Notes: a model not told the origin generated them from the sequence alone. A stretch of 64,000 bases of DNA from JAANXG01 sp963731035 (GCA_963731035.1 CAVSUY010000028.1:172729-236728), one strand, 5' to 3'. Positions 17,544-27,345 are shown, counted from the stretch's first letter. Numbers and translations: made by a program.

Positions 17544-17987
17544 ATGTCGACAATCCTTGTCATGCACGGACCCAATCTGAATCTGCTGGGCTCCCGGGAG
17601 CCCGAGCATTACGGCAGCGTATCGCTCGAAGACATCAATCGCGGCCTGAAAACAATCGCGGATTTGGCGGGCCACAAGCTCGTGTGCGTGCAGAGCAACG
17701 CCGAGCATGAACTCGTCGACCGGATACAGGCGGCTGCGGGCAGGGAGGATTTCATCATCATCAATCCCGCCGCTTACACGCACACCAGCGTTGCGCTCCG
17801 CGACGCCCTGGCCGCTGTTAGAATTCCCTTCATCGAAGTACACCTGTCGAACGTGCACTCGCGAGAGCCCTTCAGGCGCCACTCCTATCTGTCCGACCTG
17901 GCAGTCGGCGTGATTACCGGGCTGGGCGCGAAGGGTTACGAGCTGGCCCTGCAGGCGGCGTTTGAACTACTCAGCGAGAAATCGTGA
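17544..17987 (+). CDS. aroQ: 3-dehydroquinate dehydratase, type II
   Basis: 147 aa. MHGPNLNLLGSREPEHYGS with the catalytic Tyr, INPAAYTHTS with Asn, and EVHLSNVHSREPFRRHS with His and Arg complete the type II active site. It dehydrates 3-dehydroquinate in the shikimate pathway as a cytoplasmic dodecamer. Its TGA overlaps the accB ATG by one base; aroQ-accB-accC is a classic gammaproteobacterial arrangement. Confidence 0.96.
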   Translation: MSTILVMHGPNLNLLGSREPEHYGSVSLEDINRGLKTIADLAGHKLVCVQSNAEHELVDRIQAAAGREDFIIINPAAYTHTSVALRDALAAVRIPFIEVHLSNVHSREPFRRHSYLSDLAVGVITGLGAKGYELALQAAFELLSEKS

Positions 17988-18478
17988 TGGATCTTAGAAA
18001 AGTCAAAAAACTGATCGAGCTGCTGGAGGAATCGAACCTGAATGAAATGGAGATCCGGGAAGGCGAGGAATCCATCCGATTGAGCCGTGGTTTCGGTGTC
18101 CAGCACCCCCAGGCGATGATGCCGGTGGCGGCGCCCGAAGGGTATCACCCGGGCGCCGCGCGTCCTGGCGGGGCGGGACATGGCGCCGGCCGCGGCGCGG
18201 GCCATGAAGACGACGAGCCGGCACAGGGGTCCGACATACCGAGTGGCCACCAGGTCACCTCTCCCATGGTCGGCACCTACTATGCCTCGCCAGAACCCAG
18301 CGCCGAGCCTTACGTCACGGTCGGCAGCACGGTGTCCCAGGGCGAAACCTTGTGCGTCATCGAGGCGATGAAGATTTTCAACCAGATCGAATCGGACGCC
18401 GCGGGCACCGTGGTCTATATCCAGAAGGATAACGGAGAAGCCGTCGAATACGGCGAACTCCTTTTCGTCATCCAGTGA
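17987..18478 (+). CDS. accB: Acetyl-CoA carboxylase biotin carboxyl carrier protein
   Basis: 163 aa. The N-terminal KVKKLIELLEESNLNEMEI, a Pro/Gly/Ala linker (about 45-80) and the biotinyl domain ending IEAMKIFNQIESD, with Lys of EAMK as the biotin site, are as expected. It carries CO2 between AccC and AccAD in fatty acid synthesis. The ATG at 17987 is preferred over the adjoining GTG at 17984. Confidence 0.96.
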   Translation: MDLRKVKKLIELLEESNLNEMEIREGEESIRLSRGFGVQHPQAMMPVAAPEGYHPGAARPGGAGHGAGRGAGHEDDEPAQGSDIPSGHQVTSPMVGTYYASPEPSAEPYVTVGSTVSQGETLCVIEAMKIFNQIESDAAGTVVYIQKDNGEAVEYGELLFVIQ

Positions 18479-18496
18479 CCGTGTGATTCGAAGGTC

Positions 18497-19840
18497 ATGA
18501 TCGACAAGCTGGTTATCGCCAACCGCGGCGAAATCGCGTTGCGCATCCAGCGGGCCTGCCGGGAGCTCGGCATCCGCACCGTGGCGGTGCACTCCGAGGC
18601 CGACCGCGATGCCAAGCACGTCAAGCTGTCCGACGAATCGGTGTGCATCGGTCCGCCGCCTGCCCGCGACAGCTACCTGAACATTCCGGCGGTGATCGCC
18701 GCCGCCGAGGTGACGGCGGCTTCCGCCATCCACCCCGGCTACGGCTTCCTTGCAGAGAACGCCGATTTCGCCGAGCGCGTGGAGGAGAGTGGCTTCATTT
18801 TCGTCGGCCCGCGCCCGGAAACCATACGCCTGATGGGCGACAAGGTTTCCGCCATCAACGCCATGCGCAAGTCCGGCGTCCCCTGCGTTCCCGGATCCAA
18901 CGGGCCTCTCAATGACGACGACGAGCGGACCCTGCGTATCGCCATCGAAATCGGGTATCCGGTCATTATCAAGGCGGCCGGCGGCGGCGGCGGGAAGGGC
19001 ATGCGTGTGGTGCGGGACGAGGCCTCGCTGCTGAGCGCCATCGCCCTCACTATGTCCGAGGCACGCGCCGCCTTCGGCAACGACACGGTGTACATGGAGA
19101 AATTCCTGGAACGGCCGAGACATGTCGAGTACCAGGTGATGGCCGACGAGCACGGCAACGCGGTGCACTACGGCAACCGCGACTGTTCCATGCAGCGCCG
19201 CCACCAGAAGGTCATCGAGGAGGCGCCGGCTCCCGGCATCAACCCCAGCCTGCGGGAGGAGATGGGCGAGCGTTGCGCCGAGGCCTGCAGGCGGATTGGC
19301 TACCGCGGCGCGGGCACCTTCGAGTTCCTGTTCCAGGATGACGAGTTCTTCTTTATCGAGATGAACACCCGTATCCAGGTGGAGCACCCCGTGACGGAGC
19401 GGATCACCGGCGTGGACCTGGTGAAACAGCAGATCAGGGTGGCGGCCGGGGAGCGGCTGCCCCTGACCCAGGATCAGATCGAGTTCACGGGCCACGCCCT
19501 CGAGTGCCGGATAAACGCGGAGGATCCCGAGACGTTCACCCCTTCGCCGGGCAGGATCGTTCAGTACCACGCGCCGGGCGGTCCGGGCATTCGGGTCGAT
19601 TCCCATATCTACAATAACTACGTGGTACCGCCCTATTACGATTCACTGATAGGAAAAGTCATCGCCTACGGAAGCGATCGCAACGAAGCCCTGGCGCGCA
19701 TGGTGCGAGCCCTGGAAGAGATGGTGGTCGACGGTGTGAGCACCAATATCCCGCTGCACCAGATCATCCTCGCGGATCCCGATTTCCGGCGTATGAACTT
19801 CAACATCCATCACCTGGAAAACAACATCCTCAAGCGCTGA
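18497..19840 (+). CDS. accC: Acetyl-CoA carboxylase biotin carboxylase subunit
   Basis: 447 aa, usual length. MIDKLVIANRGEIALRI, the ATP-grasp glycine loop KAAGGGGGKGMRVVR, EKFLERPRHVEYQVM and the catalytic IEMNTRIQVEHPVTE are all present. It carboxylates biotin on AccB using ATP and bicarbonate. It lies 18 nt after accB and 3 nt before prmA. Confidence 0.98.
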   Translation: MIDKLVIANRGEIALRIQRACRELGIRTVAVHSEADRDAKHVKLSDESVCIGPPPARDSYLNIPAVIAAAEVTAASAIHPGYGFLAENADFAERVEESGFIFVGPRPETIRLMGDKVSAINAMRKSGVPCVPGSNGPLNDDDERTLRIAIEIGYPVIIKAAGGGGGKGMRVVRDEASLLSAIALTMSEARAAFGNDTVYMEKFLERPRHVEYQVMADEHGNAVHYGNRDCSMQRRHQKVIEEAPAPGINPSLREEMGERCAEACRRIGYRGAGTFEFLFQDDEFFFIEMNTRIQVEHPVTERITGVDLVKQQIRVAAGERLPLTQDQIEFTGHALECRINAEDPETFTPSPGRIVQYHAPGGPGIRVDSHIYNNYVVPPYYDSLIGKVIAYGSDRNEALARMVRALEEMVVDGVSTNIPLHQIILADPDFRRMNFNIHHLENNILKR

Positions 19841-19843
19841 TCC

Positions 19844-20716
19844 GTGTCCTACCTGCAGCTCCGCTTCCTTGTCCAGCGAGACCGCGCCGACGAGCTGAGC
19901 GGCGCCCTGCAGGATCTTGGCGCCTTGTCGGTGACCTGGGAGAACGCGGGTGACGACGCCTACTTCGAGGTCGCTTATCCGAGTGAGCCCGACTGGTTGC
20001 GCGTATGCGTCACCGGCCTGTTCGAATCGACCTGCAATCCCGAATTGCTGGCACAGGAGCTCAGCGGCCGTATTCGCGAGGAACTGGTGCCCCGGATCGA
20101 GCCGCTGGAGGACCAGGACTGGGAACGCGTGTGGCTCGAGCGCTTTCAGCCGCGCAAGTACCGGGGAGACCTGTGGGTGTGCCCGAGCTGGGCGGAGCCG
20201 CCGGACCCGCTCGCCACCAACCTGGTCCTGGATCCCGGCCTGGCCTTCGGCACCGGCGACCATGCCACCACCGCCCTGTGCCTGGACTGGATATCCGAGT
20301 GCGAGTGGACCGGCAGCACCATCCTGGACTACGGTTGCGGCTCTGGCATACTCGCCATCGCCTGCCTGCTCAAGGGTGCCTCCGCAGCGATCGGGGTCGA
20401 CCTCGATCCGCGAGCCCTGGCGGCCGGCGTCGCCAACGCCGAACGCAACGGCGTCGGCGACAGGTACAGGGCGTTGGCGCCCGACGAAGTTGCGGAAGAT
20501 CTGCGCGCGGATCTTGTGGTGGCGAACATCCTTTCGAGCGTTCTGGTCGAACTCTCCGGCGTGCTGACCCGCAGCGCCCGTCCGAATGGACTGCTGCTGC
20601 TCAGTGGGATCCTCGAAGAGCATGGCCCTGAGGTCGAGTCGGCGTACGCGCCGTCGTTCACCTTCGAAAGGCAATCGCGCGACGGATGGTGCTTGTTGAT
20701 CGGGCGGAAATGTTGA
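19844..20716 (+). CDS. prmA: Ribosomal protein L11 methyltransferase
   Basis: 290 aa, GTG start three bases after accC. The N-terminal L11-recognition domain is followed by the SAM-binding DYGCGSGILAIACL, DLDPRA and the VVANILSSVLVEL (NPPY-like) motif. LDPGLAFGTGDHATT is the PrmA signature. It trimethylates L11. Confidence 0.96.
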   Translation: MSYLQLRFLVQRDRADELSGALQDLGALSVTWENAGDDAYFEVAYPSEPDWLRVCVTGLFESTCNPELLAQELSGRIREELVPRIEPLEDQDWERVWLERFQPRKYRGDLWVCPSWAEPPDPLATNLVLDPGLAFGTGDHATTALCLDWISECEWTGSTILDYGCGSGILAIACLLKGASAAIGVDLDPRALAAGVANAERNGVGDRYRALAPDEVAEDLRADLVVANILSSVLVELSGVLTRSARPNGLLLLSGILEEHGPEVESAYAPSFTFERQSRDGWCLLIGRKC

Positions 20717-20849
20717 ATACAGTCGCCGTCCCGGCTGCTTCGGTGGGCGCCTGAACCATGGCGCGCGCCTGGGCCCGGATCAGGAAAGCGCGCGGCAAAT
20801 CGATCGATTCTCGAATAGAATGGCGACCGGGCTCGCGCCCGTAGGTCCT

Positions 20850-22172
20850 ATGTACAGCCAGTGTCCACAATGCCAGGCGATCTTCAACGTGCCCGAATCG
20901 CACATCGGCGCGCATCAGGGCCTGGTGCGCTGCGGGCGGTGCCAGGCGATATTTCACGCGGTCACGAACAAGGTCGACGGACTGGAGGTCCTCGACGAGC
21001 GGCGTGCCGCCACGGGGAAACCTTCAGAACCGGAACCGTCACCGGCAGCGGAGCGTCATCAGCCGGCGGCGCCCGGCCCCGATTCTTCCGCGAACCGCGC
21101 CTTGGACACCGAACGGGAGCCGTCAGCGGCCGCTGACGTCGCCGCGCCGGACGAAACCGGTGCGTCCCTGGAGTCCACCGGACCCGGGGTCAATCTGTAC
21201 GAGGAGGACACGTTCCCCGGGACCTACGATGACGCCGCCGACGAGGAGACGGAAGGGGAACAGGAGCCGGCCGAGGTCGCGCAGCAAGAACCGGAAGAGG
21301 GGGATGCGCCGGATCGACACGAGAATGTGGAGACCGATGAAGAGCGGGAAGCGGACCGGGTCGAACTCGTTGTTCCAAGTCCTGGAGAGGCCGCCGCCGA
21401 GGACGACCACTTCACCGGAGAGGTGGAGGAGATCGTGATCGAGGCGCCGCCGGTGTTATGGAACGCATTCGACGAAGAGGTCGAAGACGACGTCGACAAT
21501 GCCGCGGATACCAGCGCTTCTGCGACCGGCGGGTCAGGAGGCGCCGGGGCGGCAACGACCCCCCGCCGCGTGCCTGCTGCCGCCGCGACCCGAGGCGCCG
21601 CCGCGTCCGGCGAACGCAAGCTGCGTTTGAAATCGCCGTATCGGGCCAGGGACGTGCGGATGGTGGAGCTGCCCCACCCCAGGCCCTTTAAAACGGCGTC
21701 GCTTTCCCTGTTGTCGGTGTTTCTGGTCCTGCTGCTGGTGTGGCAGGTCAAGACGTTTTACCTCGATGCCCTGGCCCAGTTTCCCATCGCCCGGCCTTAC
21801 CTGGAGATCGTCTGCCGGCCCCTGGGATGTGCCATGCCGCCGCGGCGGAATTTCGCGGACATCGACCTCGTCGGCACCAGCATCAATGTCAATCCCGAGG
21901 TTCCCGGCGCCCTGCAAATCAACGCCAGCCTCATGAACCGGGCGCATTTCCCCCAGCCTTATCCGCCGCTGCGCGTCACCTTGACCGACCGCGACGGGCG
22001 CATCGTGGGCCGGCGCACCTATCTGCCTTCGGAGTATCACCCTGATGGTGTATCGCAACTCTTGCCCATCAAGGCGAAGCGCGATGTATCCATCAATCTG
22101 GCGCAGCCCGCGGAGAACGCGGTGGGCTACGAAGTGGAACTGGTCGCTCCGGTGTCCGGCAGTTCGCAGTAG
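20850..22172 (+). CDS. Zinc-ribbon (MJ0042) and DUF3426 membrane protein
   Basis: About 440 aa. Residues 1-38 are an MJ0042-type zinc ribbon (CPQCQAIF and CGRCQAIF). About 40-270 is a long acidic Glu/Ala/Asp-rich disordered region. One transmembrane helix (LLSVFLVLLLVWQV) precedes the periplasmic DUF3426 domain with ALQINASLMNRAHFPQPYP and PLRVTLTDRDG. The function is unknown, but the position between prmA and dusB-fis is conserved in Gammaproteobacteria. The ATG at 20850 begins right at the zinc ribbon. Confidence 0.9.
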   Translation: MYSQCPQCQAIFNVPESHIGAHQGLVRCGRCQAIFHAVTNKVDGLEVLDERRAATGKPSEPEPSPAAERHQPAAPGPDSSANRALDTEREPSAAADVAAPDETGASLESTGPGVNLYEEDTFPGTYDDAADEETEGEQEPAEVAQQEPEEGDAPDRHENVETDEEREADRVELVVPSPGEAAAEDDHFTGEVEEIVIEAPPVLWNAFDEEVEDDVDNAADTSASATGGSGGAGAATTPRRVPAAAATRGAAASGERKLRLKSPYRARDVRMVELPHPRPFKTASLSLLSVFLVLLLVWQVKTFYLDALAQFPIARPYLEIVCRPLGCAMPPRRNFADIDLVGTSINVNPEVPGALQINASLMNRAHFPQPYPPLRVTLTDRDGRIVGRRTYLPSEYHPDGVSQLLPIKAKRDVSINLAQPAENAVGYEVELVAPVSGSSQ

Positions 22173-22573
22173 CCAGGGTCCCGGTTGCGGGTGGTGGCCC
22201 CGCAAAACAGAGGGATAACTCTTCTTCTTAAAGATCTTTGTGATCCATTTGGCGGAGACGCGTCGGGTGTGATCGAACGCACATTGTCTCGAAGCGACAC
22301 TCCGTCGAGAAAAATTATGTTCAATTCATGTCGAGCCTTTTTTCAATCGTGCGGAACCAGTATCATAGGTTTCCATCGGAGCGAGGCGTCACCGCTTCGA
22401 TGGCGGGACGGTCGTCGAAGTCATGCATAGTTCCCCGGAGCGGGGGAACAACAAAACGAGTTCGTTTTCTTTCATTGATCCTGTACCGGGATGTTCCATC
22501 AATGTCGGTGAGTGCGAACAACGCGGAATCCCTCGGTAAGGTGGAGGAATCCCGCAAGTTTCTCTTCGCTTGA
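22173..22573. promoter_or_regulatory. Leader of dusB-fis with three inverted repeats
   Basis: 401 bp with no supported gene, noticeably more AT-rich than the neighbours. Three successive inverted repeats lie at 22430-22504: GTTCCCC/GGGGAAC (22430-22449), AAAACGA/TCGTTTT (22453-22468, 2-nt centre) and CATTGAT/ATCAATG (22473-22504). The arms are perfect. The dusB-fis promoter region in other bacteria is strongly growth-regulated, so operators are plausible here, but no box is assigned. Confidence 0.5.
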
Positions 22574-23554
22574 ATGAATATTGGTTCCTATCAATTGCCG
22601 GGCAATGTAGTGGCTGCGCCCATGGCGGGGATTACAGACCTGCCCTATCGAAAGCTGTGCAGCCGGTTCGGCGCTTCCCTCACGGTCTGCGAGATGGTCC
22701 ATTCAGACCCGGCGCTGCGGCACGGCTCCAAGTCGCGGCTGCGCGGCAACCACGAGGGGGAGCGGGCGCCGGTGGTGGCCCAGCTGCTGGGAACGGAGCC
22801 GGATTTGCTGGCGGACGCGGCCCGGTACAACGTGGACCGGGGGGCCCACATTATCGATATCAACATGGGTTGCCCGGCCAAGAAGGTCTGCAACAAGCTG
22901 GCCGGATCGGCCCTGCTCGCCGACGAGGACAGGGTTGCGCGCATCCTGGAGGCGGTGGTCAAGGCAGTGGAGGTGCCGGTCACCGTGAAGATACGCACCG
23001 GGCCGGAGCCCTCGAACCGCAACGGCGTGCGGGTCGCATGCATCGCGGAGCAGGCGGGCATCCAGGCGATAGCGGTCCACGGCCGCACCCGGGCTTGCAA
23101 GTACGGGGGCGAGGCGGAGTACGACATGATACGGAGAATCAAGCAGGCGGTGGGCATTCCCGTCATCGCCAACGGCGACATCGATTCGCCGGAAAAGGCA
23201 CGAAGCGTTCTGGAATACACGGGCGCCGATGCGGTGATGATCGGCCGGCCCGCCCAGGGAAGGCCATGGCTGTTCGGGCAGATCCGCGACCATCTCGCAG
23301 GGGGGGTGGTTCGTGAGCCCGGTTTTCAGGAGCGGGCGGAAGCGGTGCTGGAGCATGTGGAAGCACTCCATGCTTTCTACGGTACGAGCATGGGTGTGCG
23401 TGTCGCCCGCAAGCACATTTCCTGGTACATAAAAAATATGAGGGGCGGGGAGAATTTCTGGAGAGAAATCAACCATATAGACACCACCAAAGAGCAAAAG
23501 CGCATGCTGAACATATTCTTACAGAATCAAATGTCGCTGCCCCAGGCCGCATGA
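22574..23554 (+). CDS. dusB: tRNA-dihydrouridine synthase B
   Basis: 326 aa FMN enzyme reducing uridine to dihydrouridine in the tRNA D-loop. MNIGSYQLPGNVVAAPMAGI, INMGCPAKKVCNKLAGSALL with catalytic Cys, VKIRTG, AVHGRTRACKY and IANGDIDSPE are all present. It shares a four-base ATGA overlap with fis, the conserved dusB-fis operon. Confidence 0.97.
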   Translation: MNIGSYQLPGNVVAAPMAGITDLPYRKLCSRFGASLTVCEMVHSDPALRHGSKSRLRGNHEGERAPVVAQLLGTEPDLLADAARYNVDRGAHIIDINMGCPAKKVCNKLAGSALLADEDRVARILEAVVKAVEVPVTVKIRTGPEPSNRNGVRVACIAEQAGIQAIAVHGRTRACKYGGEAEYDMIRRIKQAVGIPVIANGDIDSPEKARSVLEYTGADAVMIGRPAQGRPWLFGQIRDHLAGGVVREPGFQERAEAVLEHVEALHAFYGTSMGVRVARKHISWYIKNMRGGENFWREINHIDTTKEQKRMLNIFLQNQMSLPQAA

Positions 23555-23793
23555 ACCCCAAGACGCACATACCGCTTTGCCAGAGCGTCCGTGGTTCGTT
23601 GAAGCGATACTTCAAGGATTTGAACGGCGAGGAGCCGGTCAATCTGCACTACATGGTCATGTCAGAGGTGGAAAAGCCGTTGCTCGAGCTCGTCATGGAA
23701 CGGGCGGAGAGCAACCAGACGCGGGCCGCGAGGATGTTGGGCATCAACCGCAACACCCTGCGCAAAAAGCTCAAGTTCTACAAGCTGGAGTGA
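23551..23793 (+). CDS. fis: DNA-binding protein Fis
   Basis: 80 aa, slightly shorter than E. coli Fis (98 aa). The C-terminal HTH SNQTRAARMLGINRNTLRKK and the dimer region are well conserved; the N-terminal transactivation arm is short. A nucleoid-associated regulator, translationally coupled to dusB. Confidence 0.96.
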   Translation: MNPKTHIPLCQSVRGSLKRYFKDLNGEEPVNLHYMVMSEVEKPLLELVMERAESNQTRAARMLGINRNTLRKKLKFYKLE

Positions 23794-23811
23794 CCCTCCG
23801 GTCCGTGCTGC

Positions 23812-25374
23812 ATGACGAATAAAGTAGTGGTCCGAAGGGCGCTGCTCAGCGTTTCCGACAAGACCGGAATCGTCGAGCTCGCCCGCCGCCTGCATCAGGA
23901 TGGGGCGGAGATCCTGTCGACCGGCGGCACTGCGGCGCTGCTGCGCGAGCAGCAGGTGCCCGTGGTCGAGGTAGCGGACTTCACGGGATCGCCGGAAGCC
24001 ATGGGCGGCCGCGTCAAGACGCTGCACCCGAAGATCCACGGCGGTATTCTCGGACGCCGGGGCATTGACGACGAGGAGATGGAGCGGCACGGCTTCGAGC
24101 CCATCGATCTCGTAGTGGTAAACCTGTATCCCTTCGAGCAGACCGTGGCCCGTCCCGACTGTACGTTTGACGAGGCGGTCGAGAACATCGACATCGGCGG
24201 CCCCACCATGATCCGCGCCGCCGCCAAGAACCACGCCCACGTGGCGGTGGTGGTGGACCACGAGGATTACCAGACGCTGCTCGACGAGCTCGAGCAGGCC
24301 GGGGAGATCAGCCTCGATACCCGCCTGCGGCTGGCTCGAAAAGCCTTCGAGTGCACGGCCCGCTACGACGATGCCATTGCCAACTACTTCGGCACCAGCC
24401 GGGAGCCGAACGAGCATTTCCCGCTCACCTTCAATCGCCAGTACCTGCAGGTTCAATCCCTGCGCTACGGAGAGAACCCGCACCAGAACGCCGCTTTCTA
24501 CCGTGATCTCAGCGTGGACGACGCGTGCATCGCGACGGCGCGCCAATGGTCCGGCAAGGAGTTGTCCTACAACAACATCGCGGACGCCGACGCCGCTCTC
24601 CAGTGCGTCAAGCAGTTCGTGGAACGCAGCGCCTGCGTCATCGTCAAGCACGCCAATCCCTGCGGCGTTGCCGTCGCCGAAAACCCGGCGGAAGCCTACG
24701 AGCACGCCTACCGGACAGACCCCGAATCGTCGTTCGGCGGCATCGTCGCCTTCAATCGGACGCTGGATGCGCAGACCGCGCAGCTGATCATCGAGCGTCA
24801 GTTCGTGGAGGTGATCATCGCCCCCGAGGTGGATGTGGACGTGCCGGAGATCGTGTCGCGCAAGAAGAATGTGCGCCTGCTGACTTGCGGCGCCTGGCAG
24901 CCAGAGCCGCCGGCGTGGTATGACTACAAGCGCGTGTGCGGAGGGCTGCTGGTCCAGGACGCCGACCTCGCATTGTGGAAGGAGCTGAAGACCGTCACCG
25001 AGACGCAGCCGGGCGAGGACATCATGCGCGACCTGGTGTTCGCCTGGAAGGTCGCGAAGTACGTGAAGTCCAACGCCATCGTCTACGCGAAAGACGAGGC
25101 CACCGTGGGGGTCGGCGCCGGACAGATGAGCCGGGTCAACTCGGCGCGCATCGCCGCCATCAAGGCGCAGCATGCCGGCCTGGTGGTGGCCGGCTCGGTA
25201 ATGGCTTCGGATGCCTTCTTCCCATTCCGCGACGCCATCGACACGGCGGCCGGCGAGGGCATCCGCGCGGTGATACAGCCCGGCGGCTCCATGCGTGACG
25301 AGGAGGTTATCCAGGCCTGCAACGAAAACGGCATCGCCATGGTCTTCACCGGCATGCGGCATTTCCGGCATTGA
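23812..25374 (+). CDS. purH: Bifunctional AICAR transformylase/IMP cyclohydrolase
   Basis: 520 aa. The N-terminal MGS-like IMP cyclohydrolase domain has ALLSVSDKTGIVELARRL and GGRVKTLHPKIHGG; the transformylase domain has RYGENPHQNAAFYR, IVKHANPCGVA and SDAFFPFRDAID. It catalyses the last two steps of de novo IMP synthesis. It follows fis by 18 nt and precedes purD. Confidence 0.98.
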   Translation: MTNKVVVRRALLSVSDKTGIVELARRLHQDGAEILSTGGTAALLREQQVPVVEVADFTGSPEAMGGRVKTLHPKIHGGILGRRGIDDEEMERHGFEPIDLVVVNLYPFEQTVARPDCTFDEAVENIDIGGPTMIRAAAKNHAHVAVVVDHEDYQTLLDELEQAGEISLDTRLRLARKAFECTARYDDAIANYFGTSREPNEHFPLTFNRQYLQVQSLRYGENPHQNAAFYRDLSVDDACIATARQWSGKELSYNNIADADAALQCVKQFVERSACVIVKHANPCGVAVAENPAEAYEHAYRTDPESSFGGIVAFNRTLDAQTAQLIIERQFVEVIIAPEVDVDVPEIVSRKKNVRLLTCGAWQPEPPAWYDYKRVCGGLLVQDADLALWKELKTVTETQPGEDIMRDLVFAWKVAKYVKSNAIVYAKDEATVGVGAGQMSRVNSARIAAIKAQHAGLVVAGSVMASDAFFPFRDAIDTAAGEGIRAVIQPGGSMRDEEVIQACNENGIAMVFTGMRHFRH

Positions 25375-25382
25375 CCGGGCCC

Positions 25383-25432
25383 GCCCCAAAGTCCCCTCTC
25401 CCTTGAGAAGGGGGACGGCGCGCACGTTTCCT
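25383..25432. repeat. CCCTCTCC-type repeat between purH and purD
   Basis: CCCCTCTCCCTTGAGAAGGG, a short member of the same dispersed family found at 55640-55930, 60407-60578 and 63190-63230. The stem could serve as an attenuating hairpin. Confidence 0.5.
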
Positions 25433-25487
25433 CTGCCCACCGGGGAGAGCCTCCTGACAAGAACATGAACACAACAGGCAACTCCTC

Positions 25488-26789
25488 ATGAAAGTCCTGG
25501 TAGTCGGCGGCGGCGGCCGGGAACATGCGCTGGCCTGGAAGCTGACCCGGTCGCCGAACGCGGAGAAAGTGTTCGTGGCGCCGGGCAACGCCGGCACAGG
25601 GCGCGAGCCGGGGGTCGTGAACATCGATATCGCCGCAACCGACATCCCGGCGCTGGTCGAGTTCGCCGCCGGCCAGGATATCGGCCTGACGGTGATCGGT
25701 CCGGAAGCGCCGCTGGTGGCGGGGATCGTGGACCGATTCCGCGAGCGCGGCCTGCGCTGCTTTGGACCGGGGCCGTCGGCGGCGCGCCTGGAAGGGTCCA
25801 AGGACTTTGCCAAGTCGTTCATGAAGCGGCACGGCATCCCCACCGGCGGATATCGCAGCTTCGAGGACCGGGAATCGGCCGAGGCGCATCTGGAAGAATC
25901 CGGCCTGCCCATCGTGATCAAGGCCGACGGTCTGGCGGCGGGAAAAGGTGTGACGGTGGCTCACACCCGCGACGAAGCGCTGGCTGCGGTCAGAGACTGT
26001 CTCGAAGAGGGGCGCTTCGGCGAAGCCGGCCGCCGGGTGGTGATCGAGGAGTTCCTGTCCGGAGAGGAGGCCAGCTTCATCTGCATGGTTTCCGGCAACC
26101 AGGTGCTGCCGCTGGCCAGTTCCCAGGACCACAAGGCCCGCGACGACGGGGACAAAGGCCCCAATACCGGCGGCATGGGCGCCTACTCCCCGGCGCCGGT
26201 GGTGGACGCCGGCATGCACCGGCGCATCATGGACGAAGTGGTTACGCCCACCGTGCGCGGTCTGAGCTCGGAAGGGATCGACTACCTGGGTTTCCTGTAC
26301 GCCGGGCTGATGATCGCGGCCGACGGGACGCCCCGGGTCCTGGAGTACAATTGCCGCTTTGGCGACCCGGAAACCCAGCCCATACTGATGCGTCTCGACT
26401 CCGACCTCTTGTCGCTGTGCGAGGCGGCCGTCGACCACCGGCTGGATTCCGCGCGGGTCGAATGGCGGCCCGAAGCGGCCCTTGGCGTGGTAATGGCTGC
26501 GGGCGGCTATCCATTCGATTACGACAAGGGACATCCGATCCACGGGCTCGAGGGACTGGAGGCGCCGGACCTCAAGGTGTTCCACGCGGGAACCCTCGAG
26601 CGCGACGGACGGGTGGTGACCGACGGTGGCCGGGTGTTGTGCGTCACCGCACTCGGCCGGACCGTCAAGGACGCGCAGGCGCGCGCCTATCAGGGGGTGA
26701 AAGCGATCCGCTGGAAGGACGCGTATTACCGGCACGACATCGGTTCGCGGGCCATCGGCCGCGAGCGGGCGTCACCGGAACTCAGTTGA
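25488..26789 (+). CDS. purD: Phosphoribosylamine--glycine ligase
   Basis: 433 aa ATP-grasp enzyme of purine synthesis. MKVLVVGGGGREHALAWKL, GPGPSAARLEGSKDFAKSFM, IKADGLAAGKGVTVA, NTGGMGAYSPAP and EYNCRFGDPETQ are diagnostic. It is 113 bp after purH, a common pairing. Confidence 0.98.
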   Translation: MKVLVVGGGGREHALAWKLTRSPNAEKVFVAPGNAGTGREPGVVNIDIAATDIPALVEFAAGQDIGLTVIGPEAPLVAGIVDRFRERGLRCFGPGPSAARLEGSKDFAKSFMKRHGIPTGGYRSFEDRESAEAHLEESGLPIVIKADGLAAGKGVTVAHTRDEALAAVRDCLEEGRFGEAGRRVVIEEFLSGEEASFICMVSGNQVLPLASSQDHKARDDGDKGPNTGGMGAYSPAPVVDAGMHRRIMDEVVTPTVRGLSSEGIDYLGFLYAGLMIAADGTPRVLEYNCRFGDPETQPILMRLDSDLLSLCEAAVDHRLDSARVEWRPEAALGVVMAAGGYPFDYDKGHPIHGLEGLEAPDLKVFHAGTLERDGRVVTDGGRVLCVTALGRTVKDAQARAYQGVKAIRWKDAYYRHDIGSRAIGRERASPELS

Positions 26790-26823
26790 AATCACCAAAA
26801 CATTCAGAAGCTAAAGCTAAACC

Positions 26824-27342
26824 ATGTCAGAGAATTTCGTAGCCGTGTTGATGGGGTCGGATTCGGACCTCGAGACCATGCAGTCCACGCTGGACACCCT
26901 GGACAACCTGGAGGTGCCGTGGGAGGTGAAGATCACCTCCGCCCACCGCACCCCGGACGCCACCCACGCCTACGTGCGGGATGCCGACGAGCGCGGTTGC
27001 GCGGTGTTCATCGCCGCGGCCGGACTTGCCGCCCATCTGGCCGGTACCGTGGCGGGACTGACACTCAAACCGGTCATCGGCGTGCCTATCGATGCCGGGC
27101 CTTTGAGGGGACAGGATTCCCTGTTGTCGACGGTTCAAATGCCGGGCGGTATACCGGTGGCGTGCGTCGCCATCGGCCGCGCCGGCGCCAAAAACGCCGC
27201 CTATCTCGCCGCCCAGATGCTGGCGCTCTCGGACCCGGCGATGACCGCCCGTCTGCACGACGATCGCCGGGAGAACGCCCAGGCTGTTCTCGCCAAGGAC
27301 CAGGCTCTGAAGGAAAAGCTGCGGCACCCGACCAGGCATTAG
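26824..27342 (+). CDS. purE: N5-carboxyaminoimidazole ribonucleotide mutase
   Basis: 172 aa class I PurE. LMGSDSDLETMQ, SAHRTPD and the GLAAHLAG.VAGLT and MPGGIPVA motifs match. It converts N5-CAIR to CAIR. PurK, its usual partner, is not adjacent; tsaC follows after 3 nt instead. Confidence 0.95.
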   Translation: MSENFVAVLMGSDSDLETMQSTLDTLDNLEVPWEVKITSAHRTPDATHAYVRDADERGCAVFIAAAGLAAHLAGTVAGLTLKPVIGVPIDAGPLRGQDSLLSTVQMPGGIPVACVAIGRAGAKNAAYLAAQMLALSDPAMTARLHDDRRENAQAVLAKDQALKEKLRHPTRH

Positions 27343-27345
27343 CCC

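Noticed and set aside
17936..19606. Minus-strand ORF across accB-accC
   Set aside because: Shadow of two conserved housekeeping genes.
25383..25432. Purine riboswitch before purD
   Set aside because: The sequence is a member of the CCCTCTCC repeat family, not an aptamer; no purine-binding core is visible.
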